The notes under the pieces: generated by a model
What the model saw: only the letters and a program-made list of their open reading frames with translations
Databases searched by the model: none
Told to the model about the DNA's origin: nothing
Shown: in pieces, positions 46,015 through 55,384 of the stretch
Position numbering within the stretch: position 1 is the stretch's first letter
How the letters are laid out: the number at the start of each line of letters is the position of its first letter
Assembly: GCF_023634655.1 (NCBI RefSeq)
Contig: NZ_JAMKMS010000004.1
Coordinates: 62,001-126,000, forward strand
Direction: 5' to 3'
DNA length: 64,000 bases
Source of the DNA: Vibrio methylphosphonaticus
GTDB taxonomy: Bacteria; Pseudomonadota; Gammaproteobacteria; Enterobacterales; Vibrionaceae
Position numbers and translations under genes: made by a program

Positions 46015-47793
46015 ATGGATATCGATATTATCGTTGTACTCGTTTACTTTTTATTTTTAATTAGTCTAGGTTGGGTTTTTCGCTCAGCTGCGTCGAATAC
46101 CAGTGAATATTTTCGGGGCGGCGGCCGCATGCTTTGGTGGATGGTGGGTTCAAGCGCCTTCATGATGGCTTTGAGTGCCATGACCTTTACTGGGTTAATG
46201 GGTAAGGCACTTACGAGCGGTATGTCGGTTGCCATCGTCTTTTTTGCGAACGCACTCGGTTACTTTTGTAACTACCTTTTCTTTGCCGCGAAAGCACGTC
46301 AAATGCGAGTGATCAGTCCTTTACAAGGGGTGAGAATGCGTTTGGGCAAGGTGAACGAACAAGTGTTCACATGGGCAAATGTTCCTCTTAGCGTATTACA
46401 AGCCGCGATTTGGTTGAATGGCCTTGCGGTTTTTACCAGCGCAGTGGTAGGGGTGCCATTAGAACAGACTATTATTGGTGCTGGCCTGGTGGTGTTATTT
46501 ATGTCGTTAGTTGGCGGAAGTTGGGCAGTGATTGCCTCTGACTTTATGCAGATGATCATTATTACCGTCATGACATTTGTGGCGGCAATGGTGGCGATTT
46601 GGAAATCGGGTGGCGTGGGTAACCTACTTGAAGTTGGTTTGCCAACCGAACAATTGATCGGTGACGGATATAGCTACAGCTACCTATTTTTTGGTTGGTT
46701 TATCTGTATCTTTGTTAAACAGTTTTTTAGTACTAACAACATGGTCGATTCTTATCGTTTTATTGCATCTAAAGATACTAAAAATGCTCGTAAAGCCGCT
46801 TTGCTTGCGTGTTCTTTGATGATTATTGGCCCACTGATTTGGTTCTTACCCGCTTGGTACGTTGCGGGCAATTACCCTGATGTGACGACGTGGGGCCTGG
46901 ATGGTTTGGGCGATAAAGTTGCTGATGCGACGTACTACATCTTTGTTAGTCGAGAAATGCCTGTGGGCATGGTTGGTCTAATGCTCGCGGCCATGTTTGC
47001 TGCCACCATGTCTTCGATGGACTCTGCTTTAAACCGTAACGCTGGCATCATCTTGAAAAGTGTTTACGAACCGTATTTTTGTAAAAATTTCTCTGAACAA
47101 CATCTGATGATGGCCAGCAAAGTACTGACAGCGGTATTTGGAATCGTGATTATCATTACAGGTTTGTTTCTAACCTCTTTGAAAAACTTTGGTTTGTTTG
47201 ACCTCATGATGCTTGTGGGCACATTGGTTGGCTTCCCTGTATTGATTCCTTCAATTATGTGCTTCTTCATTCGTAAAACACCAGATTGGGCTGGCTGGGG
47301 AACCATTCTTGTTGGTATGGGTGTATCCGCATTCATTGCGTTTGGGGTGACACCACAACTTATCGAATCTGTGTTAGGTCTAGATACGCCATTGAGTGCT
47401 CGTGAGTTCTCTGAAATGAAGTCGGTGACACTTGGTGTAATCGGTCACATGGGTATTACCTTACCATTCTTCGTACTATCTCAGTTCTTTTATAAAGAGC
47501 CGTCTGCAGAGCGTGCTGCCGAGATCAATAAATTCTTCAGCAATGTTGATACAGAGGTTGTGGTTGAAGAGACAGAAAGCAGCATTTTAGCGGATAACAA
47601 GCAACACGATATGCTCGGGAAAATGCTTATCACTGCATCGGTCTTCTTAGCATCTCTTGCTTTGGTACCTAACCCAATGTGGGGTCGTTCATTGTTCCTC
47701 ATCGTTGCAGGTGTCGTTGGGTTGATTGGCTATATTTTACTTAGAACCAAGAAGCGAGCCCAACAGCCACAGACTGTAAACGCGGCGGCTTAA
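46015..47793 (+). CDS. Sodium:solute symporter (SSS family)
   Basis: A 592-residue permease with 13-14 hydrophobic segments. Typical features: SEYFRGGGRMLWWMVGSSAFMMALSAMTFTG near the start, ANNMVDSYRFIASKD, and MLAAMFAATMSSMDSALNRNAGI, which holds the Na2-site serines. Such proteins import sugars, sugar acids or similar compounds with Na+. The start at 46015 has AGGA eight bases upstream; 17 frame codons before it are hydrophilic and unlike the family. First gene of a unit with an acyltransferase and a lyase, so the substrate is probably an (oligo)uronide. Confidence 0.88.
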   Translation: MDIDIIVVLVYFLFLISLGWVFRSAASNTSEYFRGGGRMLWWMVGSSAFMMALSAMTFTGLMGKALTSGMSVAIVFFANALGYFCNYLFFAAKARQMRVISPLQGVRMRLGKVNEQVFTWANVPLSVLQAAIWLNGLAVFTSAVVGVPLEQTIIGAGLVVLFMSLVGGSWAVIASDFMQMIIITVMTFVAAMVAIWKSGGVGNLLEVGLPTEQLIGDGYSYSYLFFGWFICIFVKQFFSTNNMVDSYRFIASKDTKNARKAALLACSLMIIGPLIWFLPAWYVAGNYPDVTTWGLDGLGDKVADATYYIFVSREMPVGMVGLMLAAMFAATMSSMDSALNRNAGIILKSVYEPYFCKNFSEQHLMMASKVLTAVFGIVIIITGLFLTSLKNFGLFDLMMLVGTLVGFPVLIPSIMCFFIRKTPDWAGWGTILVGMGVSAFIAFGVTPQLIESVLGLDTPLSAREFSEMKSVTLGVIGHMGITLPFFVLSQFFYKEPSAERAAEINKFFSNVDTEVVVEETESSILADNKQHDMLGKMLITASVFLASLALVPNPMWGRSLFLIVAGVVGLIGYILLRTKKRAQQPQTVNAAA

Positions 47794-47873
47794 CACCTGT
47801 ATTTTGCCAAAATTTAGATTTGAATAATTTTACGGGACAGGGAAGTTTCCTGTCCCCGTTTGTGAGGATACTT

Positions 47874-48446
47874 ATGTCGGTACAACAAAAATTTGGTGGT
47901 GAATTAACGGATGAAGAGTTCAGGAAATTCACGCTTTATACGGCTAAGAGCAATAACTTTGAAGATGATACGGCGCGTGCCAGTATTCTAGGGTTTGAGG
48001 GTGACAATGTAAGAATTGCACCGGGCGCGATTGTAAGAATCAATGACAATCAAATTGGCAATCATTCTTATATTGGGTTGTATAGCTACATCAACGGTGA
48101 CGTTGTTATTGGAGAGCATGTGTTGATTGGTCCTCATGTTTCGATCGTGGCAAGCAATCACCTTTATGACCCACAGACGGAGACGTTTGGGCTCAGGACG
48201 TGTCCTGTAAAAGGCCGAGTCATTATCAAAAATGGGGTGTGGTTGACTTCTGGTGTTGTTGTTACACCTGGTGTCACTATTGGTAAATGTGCGCTGATTT
48301 GTGCCAATGCAGTTGTCACCCAGGACGTCGAGCCATATGCGATTGTCGCTGGGTCACCAGCCAAGCCGATTGGGAAAATAGATGCTAAAACAGGTGAATA
48401 TACTTGGTTTAAAAAGGAGCGCAATGATGTTGAACCTCGAGCGTAA
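47874..48446 (+). CDS. Left-handed beta-helix (hexapeptide) acyltransferase
   Basis: A 190-residue LacA/Maa-type O-acyltransferase. The hexapeptide repeats run from about 50 to 165 (VRIAPGAIVRIND, IGNHSYIGLYSYINGDVVIGEHVLIGPHVSIVASNH) with catalytic His in VASNHLYD and the closing AVVTQDVEPYAIVAGSPAKPIGK. ATG 47874 with GAGG upstream is preferred; the frame from 47820 overlaps untranslated leader. Its end overlaps the start of the lyase gene by 23 bases, so it is coupled to it. Probably acetylates an imported sugar or a by-product. Confidence 0.85.
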   Translation: MSVQQKFGGELTDEEFRKFTLYTAKSNNFEDDTARASILGFEGDNVRIAPGAIVRINDNQIGNHSYIGLYSYINGDVVIGEHVLIGPHVSIVASNHLYDPQTETFGLRTCPVKGRVIIKNGVWLTSGVVVTPGVTIGKCALICANAVVTQDVEPYAIVAGSPAKPIGKIDAKTGEYTWFKKERNDVEPRA

Positions 48447-50649
48447 CCATGACTTTCAAGTTTTTCTTTCTCCTCAAGATAAAACCATCAGCATGTTGAA
48501 CCCGCCAAGTTTTAATTGGCCACAATCTGATTACCACCATACGTATACGATTGAACTAGAACACGTAGAAAAATCTTTGCAATGGCGCTGGAAAGACGTC
48601 CGCTCTCCTTTTCGTTTGCCATTCTTGTTGGATGATGGTGGTTATAGATGGCGTATATCAAAAGACACGGGTGCTTTATCGGAGTGGTTTTCGTTCACTA
48701 TTGATCAGGCATCAACCAGTTATCTTCCGCCTAGCGCTCAAGATATCTTTAAGCTGTGCGAGCATCGTGACCAGTTTTTAATGTATTTTGATGAAGATAT
48801 TAACTCAGTTCGAATCGCTTCATGGACGGCCTTTGATAAGCTACAGGCAACAGTAGAAAAGGTTGATATCGACTCTGTTACCTATCCCGATCATTATCGA
48901 AGAGGAAAAGAAGAAGGTAAACGCACAGCCATTGCTAATGTAAGAAATTGGATTGACCGAGATCTTATGTCATTGACTTTGCTTTATAAGATTTGGGGTC
49001 ATGAGCAAAGCGGTGAAAAAGCACGGTGCTTGTTGTTGAAATTAGCGCAGTGGAGTCCAGAAGGTCCAGCTTCTTTAGTACGCCCGTTGACGTGGGGAGA
49101 CGAGGTCGGGCTCTCCCTCGCCAGAAATTTGTATCTTGCTTACCATTGGCTAAGTCCGTTAATGACGGAGAGTGAAAAAGCATTTGTACGTCCAATGTTA
49201 GTACGTATCGCTTTTCAAATGGAAGAACGTCTAGAACAAGATCAGTTTCAACAATTTCCAGGGCATTCTCATACGTCACGATTGCCTTCATACCTTGGTG
49301 TGGCTGCGATGGTGCTGCACAAAGAGTTCGACCAAGCAATTTGTGAACGTTGGCTAAACTACGCGCTAATGATCTACCAAAGCGTTTTACCGTTCTATGG
49401 TGGTGAAGATGGTAGCTGGGCAGAAGGGCCATTTTACTCTTCCTCTTATACAAAGTGGCATCACCCATTCTTCTTATCGATAGAGCGTGTTAGCGGGTTT
49501 TCTTTCTATAACCATCCTTTCTATAAGAACTACAGCAAATTCGCTAAGGACTTTGTCGCAACCGATGATGTAATTCATCCATTTGGCGATGGTTTTTGGT
49601 GCAAGCGAGACGGAGCAGAATGGCCAGGATTCTTTGCTCAAAACCCACTTCGGATCTATGCCGATCGATTTGGTGATACGAGAACTCGTGAAATGAGTCG
49701 AAAGTTGGAGTTAGAGATAGAGACCTATGCGCTGCATTTGCTCGACGTGATCCCAACAGTAAGTCAGATCAATCACGCCAATCGACCACTAAATACCACA
49801 GAGATTGACTTGGAATGCGAAAAAACGGTATGTAGCCAATTTTATGGTTTTGCTGGTTTAGGTAAAATGATGAGTCCCAGCATGAGTGTGTTTTACCGAG
49901 CGAGCCAGTTTGGCAATAGCTCTCACCGACATGCCGACCAGGGTAATTTTGCTCTGATGGATAATGGACTGAATGTCTTAACGCCAAGTGGCAGTTACGG
50001 CTATCGCTTTGGTAGCGGTCATCATAGTGAATGGACACAAACAACCCAAGCGCATAATTTGCCGTTAATAGCGGGTATTGGTCAAACCTTAGATGACGAA
50101 GCAGCAACTGCGAATGTTATCAATCAACAGTCTGGATTCGGGTGGAGTGTTGTGCAATTAGACTTGTCCAATGCTTATGAAGCGGTGAGTCGATTCATTC
50201 GAACTTTGGTGTATGTTGCTGATAAGGGCGTATTGGTCTGCGACACACTGGATTTGCACCAAGCGGTTCCTGTTCAATGGAGGCTGCATAGTGCTTTATC
50301 AAGCGAGTGTGTGGAGAACAGCATTCGACTAATAGGCAAAGGATACAACTACAATATCAATATGTTGTCACATGAAAATGTGGTTCCACTACTCACTCAC
50401 GGTTATGACTTGGATAGTTCCCATACGGAGGTTGTGGTCTCTGACGCGAGTGAAGACATATGTCATGTGCAGTGGACATTAGAATCTAAACAACGGCATC
50501 AAGTACTAACGTGTTGCAGTAAAGAGGCTATCTCAATATCACATGATGTGTCTGGGCGTATTCAGGTTCATTGTAATCAAGATACTCTTGAGCTGAATCA
50601 CCAGACTCATGAACTGCATATTATGCGGCCATTTGAGAAAGTAGGGTAA
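48424..50649 (+). CDS. Heparinase II/III-like polysaccharide lyase, cytoplasmic
   Basis: A 741-residue protein with an N-terminal beta domain (DUF4962-like), an alpha/alpha toroid (KARCLLLKLAQWSPEG, WGDEVGLSLARNLYLAYHWL, FPGHSHTSRLPSYLGVAAMVL) and the C-terminal heparinase II/III domain with the catalytic-type SSHRHADQGNFALMDNG. No signal peptide, so it works in the cytosol on material imported by the adjacent symporter. AAGGAG ribosome site; start 48424 (the adjacent ATG at 48427 is equally possible). Members act as exolyases on uronic-acid glycans; whether alginate, glycosaminoglycan or another is not readable. Confidence 0.8.
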   Translation: MMLNLERNHDFQVFLSPQDKTISMLNPPSFNWPQSDYHHTYTIELEHVEKSLQWRWKDVRSPFRLPFLLDDGGYRWRISKDTGALSEWFSFTIDQASTSYLPPSAQDIFKLCEHRDQFLMYFDEDINSVRIASWTAFDKLQATVEKVDIDSVTYPDHYRRGKEEGKRTAIANVRNWIDRDLMSLTLLYKIWGHEQSGEKARCLLLKLAQWSPEGPASLVRPLTWGDEVGLSLARNLYLAYHWLSPLMTESEKAFVRPMLVRIAFQMEERLEQDQFQQFPGHSHTSRLPSYLGVAAMVLHKEFDQAICERWLNYALMIYQSVLPFYGGEDGSWAEGPFYSSSYTKWHHPFFLSIERVSGFSFYNHPFYKNYSKFAKDFVATDDVIHPFGDGFWCKRDGAEWPGFFAQNPLRIYADRFGDTRTREMSRKLELEIETYALHLLDVIPTVSQINHANRPLNTTEIDLECEKTVCSQFYGFAGLGKMMSPSMSVFYRASQFGNSSHRHADQGNFALMDNGLNVLTPSGSYGYRFGSGHHSEWTQTTQAHNLPLIAGIGQTLDDEAATANVINQQSGFGWSVVQLDLSNAYEAVSRFIRTLVYVADKGVLVCDTLDLHQAVPVQWRLHSALSSECVENSIRLIGKGYNYNINMLSHENVVPLLTHGYDLDSSHTEVVVSDASEDICHVQWTLESKQRHQVLTCCSKEAISISHDVSGRIQVHCNQDTLELNHQTHELHIMRPFEKVG

Positions 50650-50651
50650 CT

Positions 50652-50723
50652 TTAGGTGCTTAGGTGCTTAGGTGCTTAGGTGCTTAGGTGCTTAGGTGCT
50701 TACGTGCTTAGGTACTTAGGTAT
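50652..50723 (+). repeat. Octanucleotide tandem repeat after the lyase gene
   Basis: Six perfect copies of TTAGGTGC (50652-50699) followed by three degenerate copies (TTACGTGC, TTAGGTAC, TTAGGTAT), beginning three bases after the lyase stop codon. It lies in the 3' UTR ahead of the shared terminator. Confidence 0.95.
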
Positions 50724-50807
50724 AGTGGAGCCTCTCTGTCCGTGACAGAGTTTGATACTATTGAGTTAGCGTCTTGAGCGTTAAGACACAAGTTTAATTA
50801 CTTAAGC

Positions 50808-50835
50808 AAAACGGAGGCTACGAAGCCTCCGTTTT
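50808..50835. terminator. Bidirectional terminator between lyase and BCCT genes
   Basis: AAAACGGAGGCT (50808-50819) pairs with AGCCTCCGTTTT (50824-50835), a 12-bp stem on a 4-base loop, serving both convergent genes. Confidence 0.93.
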
Positions 50836-50841
50836 GTCTTT

Positions 50842-52716
50842 TTAGCTAGCAGTACAGATGTCAGTAAAGCGTACTCTTGCGTCTTGAGCAGCTTGTGATG
50901 ATTGCTCTTTCGAGTGTTGAGCATCGCTTAGTGCTTGAAGTTTCGCTTCAAGCTCGTCAAGGAGATCTTGCGGGATAGCGTGGTTCTCATCAGCAGCGTG
51001 TTCGAGAGCATAAGCGCGGATGGCCTTTTTAGTCTTAAATAAGTCGTGCATGGCCGCGCGTTCTTCATCGGCTGCATGTTGTGCGATATCGCGACATTTT
51101 TCAAAGTGAGCCAATGCCACACCTTCGGTTGACCATGGATCAAATTCCGGTAGGTCTTCAATATTAATGGTTGGCTCGACATAGTCGTCCTGATGACGGA
51201 TATCTAGTGTCGCGGCTTTCACTGCAGAAATCATTAACATGACCGCAATGATCAGCAAAGGCAGACCACCGACAATCGCAGCGGTTTGCAGCGTACTTAA
51301 TCCCCCTAAGAACATTAATACTGCCGGCATGAAGCTGAGAGTAAAGGCCCAGAACATGCGGTTCCAACGCATCGGTTCTTGAGTCACGTCGTTTTGTACC
51401 ACGGACGCTAAGATATAAGAAATCGAATCAAAGGTTGTTGCCGTGAAAATAATACAAAGAACGGTAAAAAGCAGAATAATGAACCAGGCAAATGGCAATT
51501 CAGATAGCATGGAGAAAATAGCTTTGGTTGGACCAAACGTATTCAAGATTCCTACGATGTCTAACTGCCCGGATAGTTGCAGGGATAAACCAAAGTTACC
51601 TAGAATAATAAAGAATAGGAAACAGCCGCTAGAACCAAAAAACAGTGAGCCGGCGACCATTTGCTTAATGGTACGGCCTCTGGAAATACGAGCGACAAAG
51701 AGTCCCATGCTTGGTGCGAATACCAACCACCAGGCCCAGTAGAAGATCGTCCAGTCTTGTGGGAAATGCGTATTGTCAAAAGTGCCGTAACCACCGAAAG
51801 GTTCTGCCCATGTTGCCATTACAAAGAAGTTCGACATCATGCGACCAATCGAATCTAACCCTGTTTCTAAAATGAACACGGTAGGGCCTAAAATTAACAC
51901 CAGCGCCAATAAAATCATCGCACCCCAGAAGTTAATGTTACTCAGAACTTTAATGCCTTTTTCCATTCCAGCGAAAGAAGAGTAGGCAAAAATACCGGTA
52001 CAAACGGCAAGCACACCAATCTGTGAGTAGGTATTTTGTGGTAAGCCAAACAGAACATTCAAACCTTCACTAATCAGCGGTGCAGCAAGGCCGAGTGTTG
52101 TTGCTGCGCCGCCTAATAGACCGAAGATAAACAGAACGTCAATGAGCTTTCCAAGCGCGCCATGAGTGTGCTTTTCGCCAAGCACAGGAATTAGGGCACT
52201 CGACACCTTTAACGCTGGTTGCTTACGCACGTAGTAGAAGTAGGCAATAGGTAACGCAGGGATAAGGTAGATTGACCATGCAATCGGTCCCCAGTGGAAA
52301 AGACCATAAGTTGCGGCCCAACGCACAGCTTCTTCGCTACCAGGTTCTAGCTGAAAGGGAGGTGCTTGGTAGTAGTAGGCCCATTCAATGCAGCCCCAGT
52401 ACAAGATACTTGCTCCTATACCGCCACAAAATAGCATCGCTGCCCATGAAGAGGTTTGGAATTCCGGTGCTTCGTCTGGTTCTCCTAGCTTGATCTGTCC
52501 GATATCGCTGAAAATGATGAAAATCATGAAAAAGAAAGCGGCGAGACCGAGTGATAAGTATAGGAAGCCAAATTTGTCCGTCATGATCAATTTAGCTTGA
52601 GCGATGACTTCTGCGCCTTGTTGTGGAAACAAGATCAACGGAATAATGACGGAGAAAAGTAGTGCAATCGCACCAAAAAAGGTGGGTTTATCTATAAGTT
52701 TGAAGTAGCGTTCCAT
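50842..52716 (-). CDS. BCCT-family betaine/choline/carnitine transporter
   Basis: A 624-residue permease with 12 membrane segments and a hydrophilic C-terminal tail of about 120 residues (AHFEKCRDIAQHAADEERA...). The BCCT signature is WTIFYWAWWLVFAPSMGLFVARISRGRTIKQ; the glycine-rich helix reads GGIGASILYWGCIEWAYYY, close to the CaiT/BetT side rather than BetP's GAGMGIG. It takes up quaternary ammonium compatible solutes or their precursors. The long tail may sense osmolarity. No bet genes are adjacent. Confidence 0.88.
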   Translation of the reverse strand: MERYFKLIDKPTFFGAIALLFSVIIPLILFPQQGAEVIAQAKLIMTDKFGFLYLSLGLAAFFFMIFIIFSDIGQIKLGEPDEAPEFQTSSWAAMLFCGGIGASILYWGCIEWAYYYQAPPFQLEPGSEEAVRWAATYGLFHWGPIAWSIYLIPALPIAYFYYVRKQPALKVSSALIPVLGEKHTHGALGKLIDVLFIFGLLGGAATTLGLAAPLISEGLNVLFGLPQNTYSQIGVLAVCTGIFAYSSFAGMEKGIKVLSNINFWGAMILLALVLILGPTVFILETGLDSIGRMMSNFFVMATWAEPFGGYGTFDNTHFPQDWTIFYWAWWLVFAPSMGLFVARISRGRTIKQMVAGSLFFGSSGCFLFFIILGNFGLSLQLSGQLDIVGILNTFGPTKAIFSMLSELPFAWFIILLFTVLCIIFTATTFDSISYILASVVQNDVTQEPMRWNRMFWAFTLSFMPAVLMFLGGLSTLQTAAIVGGLPLLIIAVMLMISAVKAATLDIRHQDDYVEPTINIEDLPEFDPWSTEGVALAHFEKCRDIAQHAADEERAAMHDLFKTKKAIRAYALEHAADENHAIPQDLLDELEAKLQALSDAQHSKEQSSQAAQDARVRFTDICTAS

Positions 52717-52823
52717 GTTAGCCAGTTACTTAATAAAAGAAGTCGATTATCTAAGTAGAAGGGCAGTAGCGACAAACACGATTGTTTGTCGTCAGGATAG
52801 AAATGAGTGGCCTACGTTGTACG

Positions 52824-53174
52824 CTAGGCTAGTGCCAGAATCAAAGCCCCTACGGTAACGGCTGCAGAGACATATTGACCAGCAGAATAGGAGTCATCTT
52901 CTTGTTCTTTAAGGTCATCAGGATGATCCATTCCTAAAGCGCCATGGGCAAACGACTGGACAGTTTTACTCATGGATTCGTCGTCTTCAGTTTTGGTTTT
53001 ATCTTCTTGCTCTAGTGCTGCTTTTGCTTGAGCAGATATCTGAACAGTGTCGGATTCAGGTATTGGCAATGTTTTGCCGCTGTTCGCTCCGTTTGTTGTC
53101 GCCGGTATATTGGCGTTAGGTTGGGTTGCTAGCATTGCTGTTGTTTGACTTAGGTTTGAATTGACACTTTGCAT
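52824..53174 (-). CDS. Hypothetical 116-residue tail-anchored protein
   Basis: Unrecognised. GGAG ribosome site before ATG 53174. The body is polar with the segment DTVQISAQAKAALEQ, a pattern seen in several small flagellar or motility-associated Vibrio proteins, then an acidic stretch (KTKTEDDES, DDLKEQEDDS). The last 18 residues (YVSAAVTVGALILALA) are hydrophobic and could anchor it in the membrane. Confidence 0.6.
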   Translation of the reverse strand: MQSVNSNLSQTTAMLATQPNANIPATTNGANSGKTLPIPESDTVQISAQAKAALEQEDKTKTEDDESMSKTVQSFAHGALGMDHPDDLKEQEDDSYSAGQYVSAAVTVGALILALA

Positions 53175-53390
53175 ACCGGTTCTCCGTCACCACTATCACT
53201 ATCTGTATCGCCACTATGGTTCAAAACTTTAACGTTTTATATTAGTGGCGTGAATGGAATGTCTTCTGATAACCATCAAGAAGCAATATTTACGCCAAAT
53301 TAATAAGTCACTATCTCAGTTCGGGCATTCATCCGACTTAGGGTTGAATGCGCTATCCAATCAAGTGACTGAGTACAGATAGAGCAGGCG

Positions 53391-54365
53391 TTATGGCGTG
53401 CATTTCAATCCGTCATTTCGTTTTCCTAGGTGCTTATATGCGCTCATACGTTTGGCTTCTTGGACGTAACGAGTAGGGGGAGGCAACACCAATAACTGCA
53501 TATCTGCACTTGTTGCAGGAGTATCAGCGTTGGTGATTTCGACGACAGGGCTTATCACTAAGACGTTGAGTTTTGGTTCCAGTTTAAGTATTTGCGAGGC
53601 GGTTCCTAGTCCGTTATCGGTATGAAACTTACCGGCGATGTGCATGACTTGAGTGTCGGGGTGAGCACGGAGAAAGTGAACAATACTTTCCGCCATAGTG
53701 GCATCCCACGTTAGCTGCGCTGCAAATTGTTTAGCGGTTTGATCCGGAGAACCGTGGTGCATAGAACTCATGAATTTGTCTTTGTATGGGCTCGTGGATG
53801 TATCTATGGTTTGCGCGACATAGCCACGTTCAGCCGGTTCAAGAGTATCGAGGTAGCTAAGTCCGGTACGGCCAATACAGCGAACGGTCGATTTCGGCGC
53901 ATTACTTGCGATAATAGGTAACTGGTTTTGTTTGGCAAATTCAACCAAAGCACGGTAGTCACTCTGATAGTTAGGCCATGCGTTGGCTTCAGACATCAGA
54001 GTTTGTTCACCAATGTTGCCCTTGAGATAGTCATCCACAATCGTTTGTGATGGACGTGAGAATTGCTCCATCGAAAGGGCAAGCTTGTCGCTCTTGGTGG
54101 ATAATGATCTAAGTAGATCTGTCTGAAAACGATGAATAGCCGAATGCGTGTGCCACTCTCCGACTAGGATAACATCAGCGTTGATGATGGCTTCAGATAG
54201 CGCTGATACCGCGATAGGGTCGCCTGTAGCGGTATAAAGTTGATAGTCGTAAAAGGTGTCAATCGGTTGAGGTTGAATTTGAGCAGCAGAGGAAGGGGCT
54301 GTCGTTATTGACGATGCACAGCCCGTAATGAGTGACGCTAGTAGAGCGATGGGTAGTAATTTCAT
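53391..54365 (-). CDS. ChaN-family haem-binding lipoprotein
   Basis: A 324-residue lipoprotein: signal peptide with lipobox LITGC (modified Cys16). The ChaN-type domain shows ADVILVGEWHTHSAIHRFQTDLL, ALSMEQFSRPSQ, IIASNAPKS and VMHIAGKFHTDNGLG, with histidines that bind haem in ChaN. Probably outer-membrane anchored and linked to iron or haem handling. Lone gene, minus strand. Confidence 0.82.
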   Translation of the reverse strand: MKLLPIALLASLITGCASSITTAPSSAAQIQPQPIDTFYDYQLYTATGDPIAVSALSEAIINADVILVGEWHTHSAIHRFQTDLLRSLSTKSDKLALSMEQFSRPSQTIVDDYLKGNIGEQTLMSEANAWPNYQSDYRALVEFAKQNQLPIIASNAPKSTVRCIGRTGLSYLDTLEPAERGYVAQTIDTSTSPYKDKFMSSMHHGSPDQTAKQFAAQLTWDATMAESIVHFLRAHPDTQVMHIAGKFHTDNGLGTASQILKLEPKLNVLVISPVVEITNADTPATSADMQLLVLPPPTRYVQEAKRMSAYKHLGKRNDGLKCTP

Positions 54366-54385
54366 TTGATTAGCGAGCTCCTAAA

Positions 54386-54415
54386 CAAAAATAGCCGACG
54401 AGAACGAAGGCTATT
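54386..54415 (-). terminator. Terminator after rlmA
   Basis: AATAGCC (54390-54396) and GGCTATT (54409-54415) pair over a 12-base loop; on the minus strand the stem is followed by TTTTTG. Confidence 0.75.
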
Positions 54416-54476
54416 AGGGAAGAACGATGATAATCGAGTCAGTGAAAGGATTCAATCGAATTGATAATTATTTGCA

Positions 54477-55310
54477 TCAAGTGCGCTTGAATACCCTGAT
54501 CATAAAGTCGGCTTGGCACTGAAACTGCTCATAGGCTTTAATTTTTGCTCGAACATCATCGGTCGCTTTCCATGCGAATGGCGTCATTTGCAATAGGTCA
54601 TGCGCTTGGTCACCTGTTAGCTTCATCACGTAGTTTAGCTTATTTTCAGCCACTAATTGGAATTGAGGGAGCACTTCCACCTCTTCGTCATGAAGGTGCA
54701 CCTCATCATAGATGCGCTCTCGCAGTTCAAAAAGGTGATGGGCCCCTGGTGTGACGGTGACGACAATACCATCTTGTTGAAGGCATCGAGATAACTCTTC
54801 GGGCTTGCATGGCGCATAAATTCGGATGGCGGCCGAGAGCGACGCGTCGGCAAAAGGCAGTCGATGGCTAGAGGCGACGGTGAAAGCGACGTTGGAATAG
54901 CGTTTGGCGGCATAGCGAACGGCGACTTTGGAAATATCCAGACCATAACAGTCGATGGGTTGGTGTTGGTCATCACCTAAGTGTTCATTTAGAAAATCGG
55001 CAAAGTAGTGCGTGTAGTAGCCTTCACCACAGCCAATATCTAGCGCTTGGACAGACACCAGCGGATGATGCTGGACGAGGGATTGTGCGACGGCGTTTCG
55101 CATTGGTGCATAAAAGTCATGGGCGAGGAACGTACGTCTTGCTTGCATCATCTCTTTATTGTCGCCGGGATCCTTTGATTGCTTATGCTGAACAGGCATC
55201 AAATTGACATAGCCTTCTTTTGCCATATCGAATTGATGGCGGTTTTCACAGGCGAAATGACGTTCATGCTGTTGGAGAGGAAGCTGACAAAGTGGGCATT
55301 GATAAGACAT
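54477..55310 (-). CDS. rlmA: 23S rRNA (guanine-745-N1)-methyltransferase RlmA
   Basis: A 277-residue SAM enzyme (E. coli 269). A zinc finger opens the protein (CPLCQLPL, CENRHQFD), followed by the RlmA linker KEGYVNLMPVQHKQSKDPGDNKEMMQAR and a Rossmann core ALDIGCGEGYYTHYF. It methylates helix 35 of 23S rRNA. I chose ATG 55310 (MSYQCPLC) since the zinc finger should be near the start; the frame extends 17 codons further. Confidence 0.9.
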   Translation of the reverse strand: MSYQCPLCQLPLQQHERHFACENRHQFDMAKEGYVNLMPVQHKQSKDPGDNKEMMQARRTFLAHDFYAPMRNAVAQSLVQHHPLVSVQALDIGCGEGYYTHYFADFLNEHLGDDQHQPIDCYGLDISKVAVRYAAKRYSNVAFTVASSHRLPFADASLSAAIRIYAPCKPEELSRCLQQDGIVVTVTPGAHHLFELRERIYDEVHLHDEEVEVLPQFQLVAENKLNYVMKLTGDQAHDLLQMTPFAWKATDDVRAKIKAYEQFQCQADFMIRVFKRT

Positions 55311-55384
55311 ACGGTTAGACTCGCGGGAAAATTTTGCTAAGTCTAACCATATCATTGCCACTGCGCAATTAAGCGAAGGCGTTT

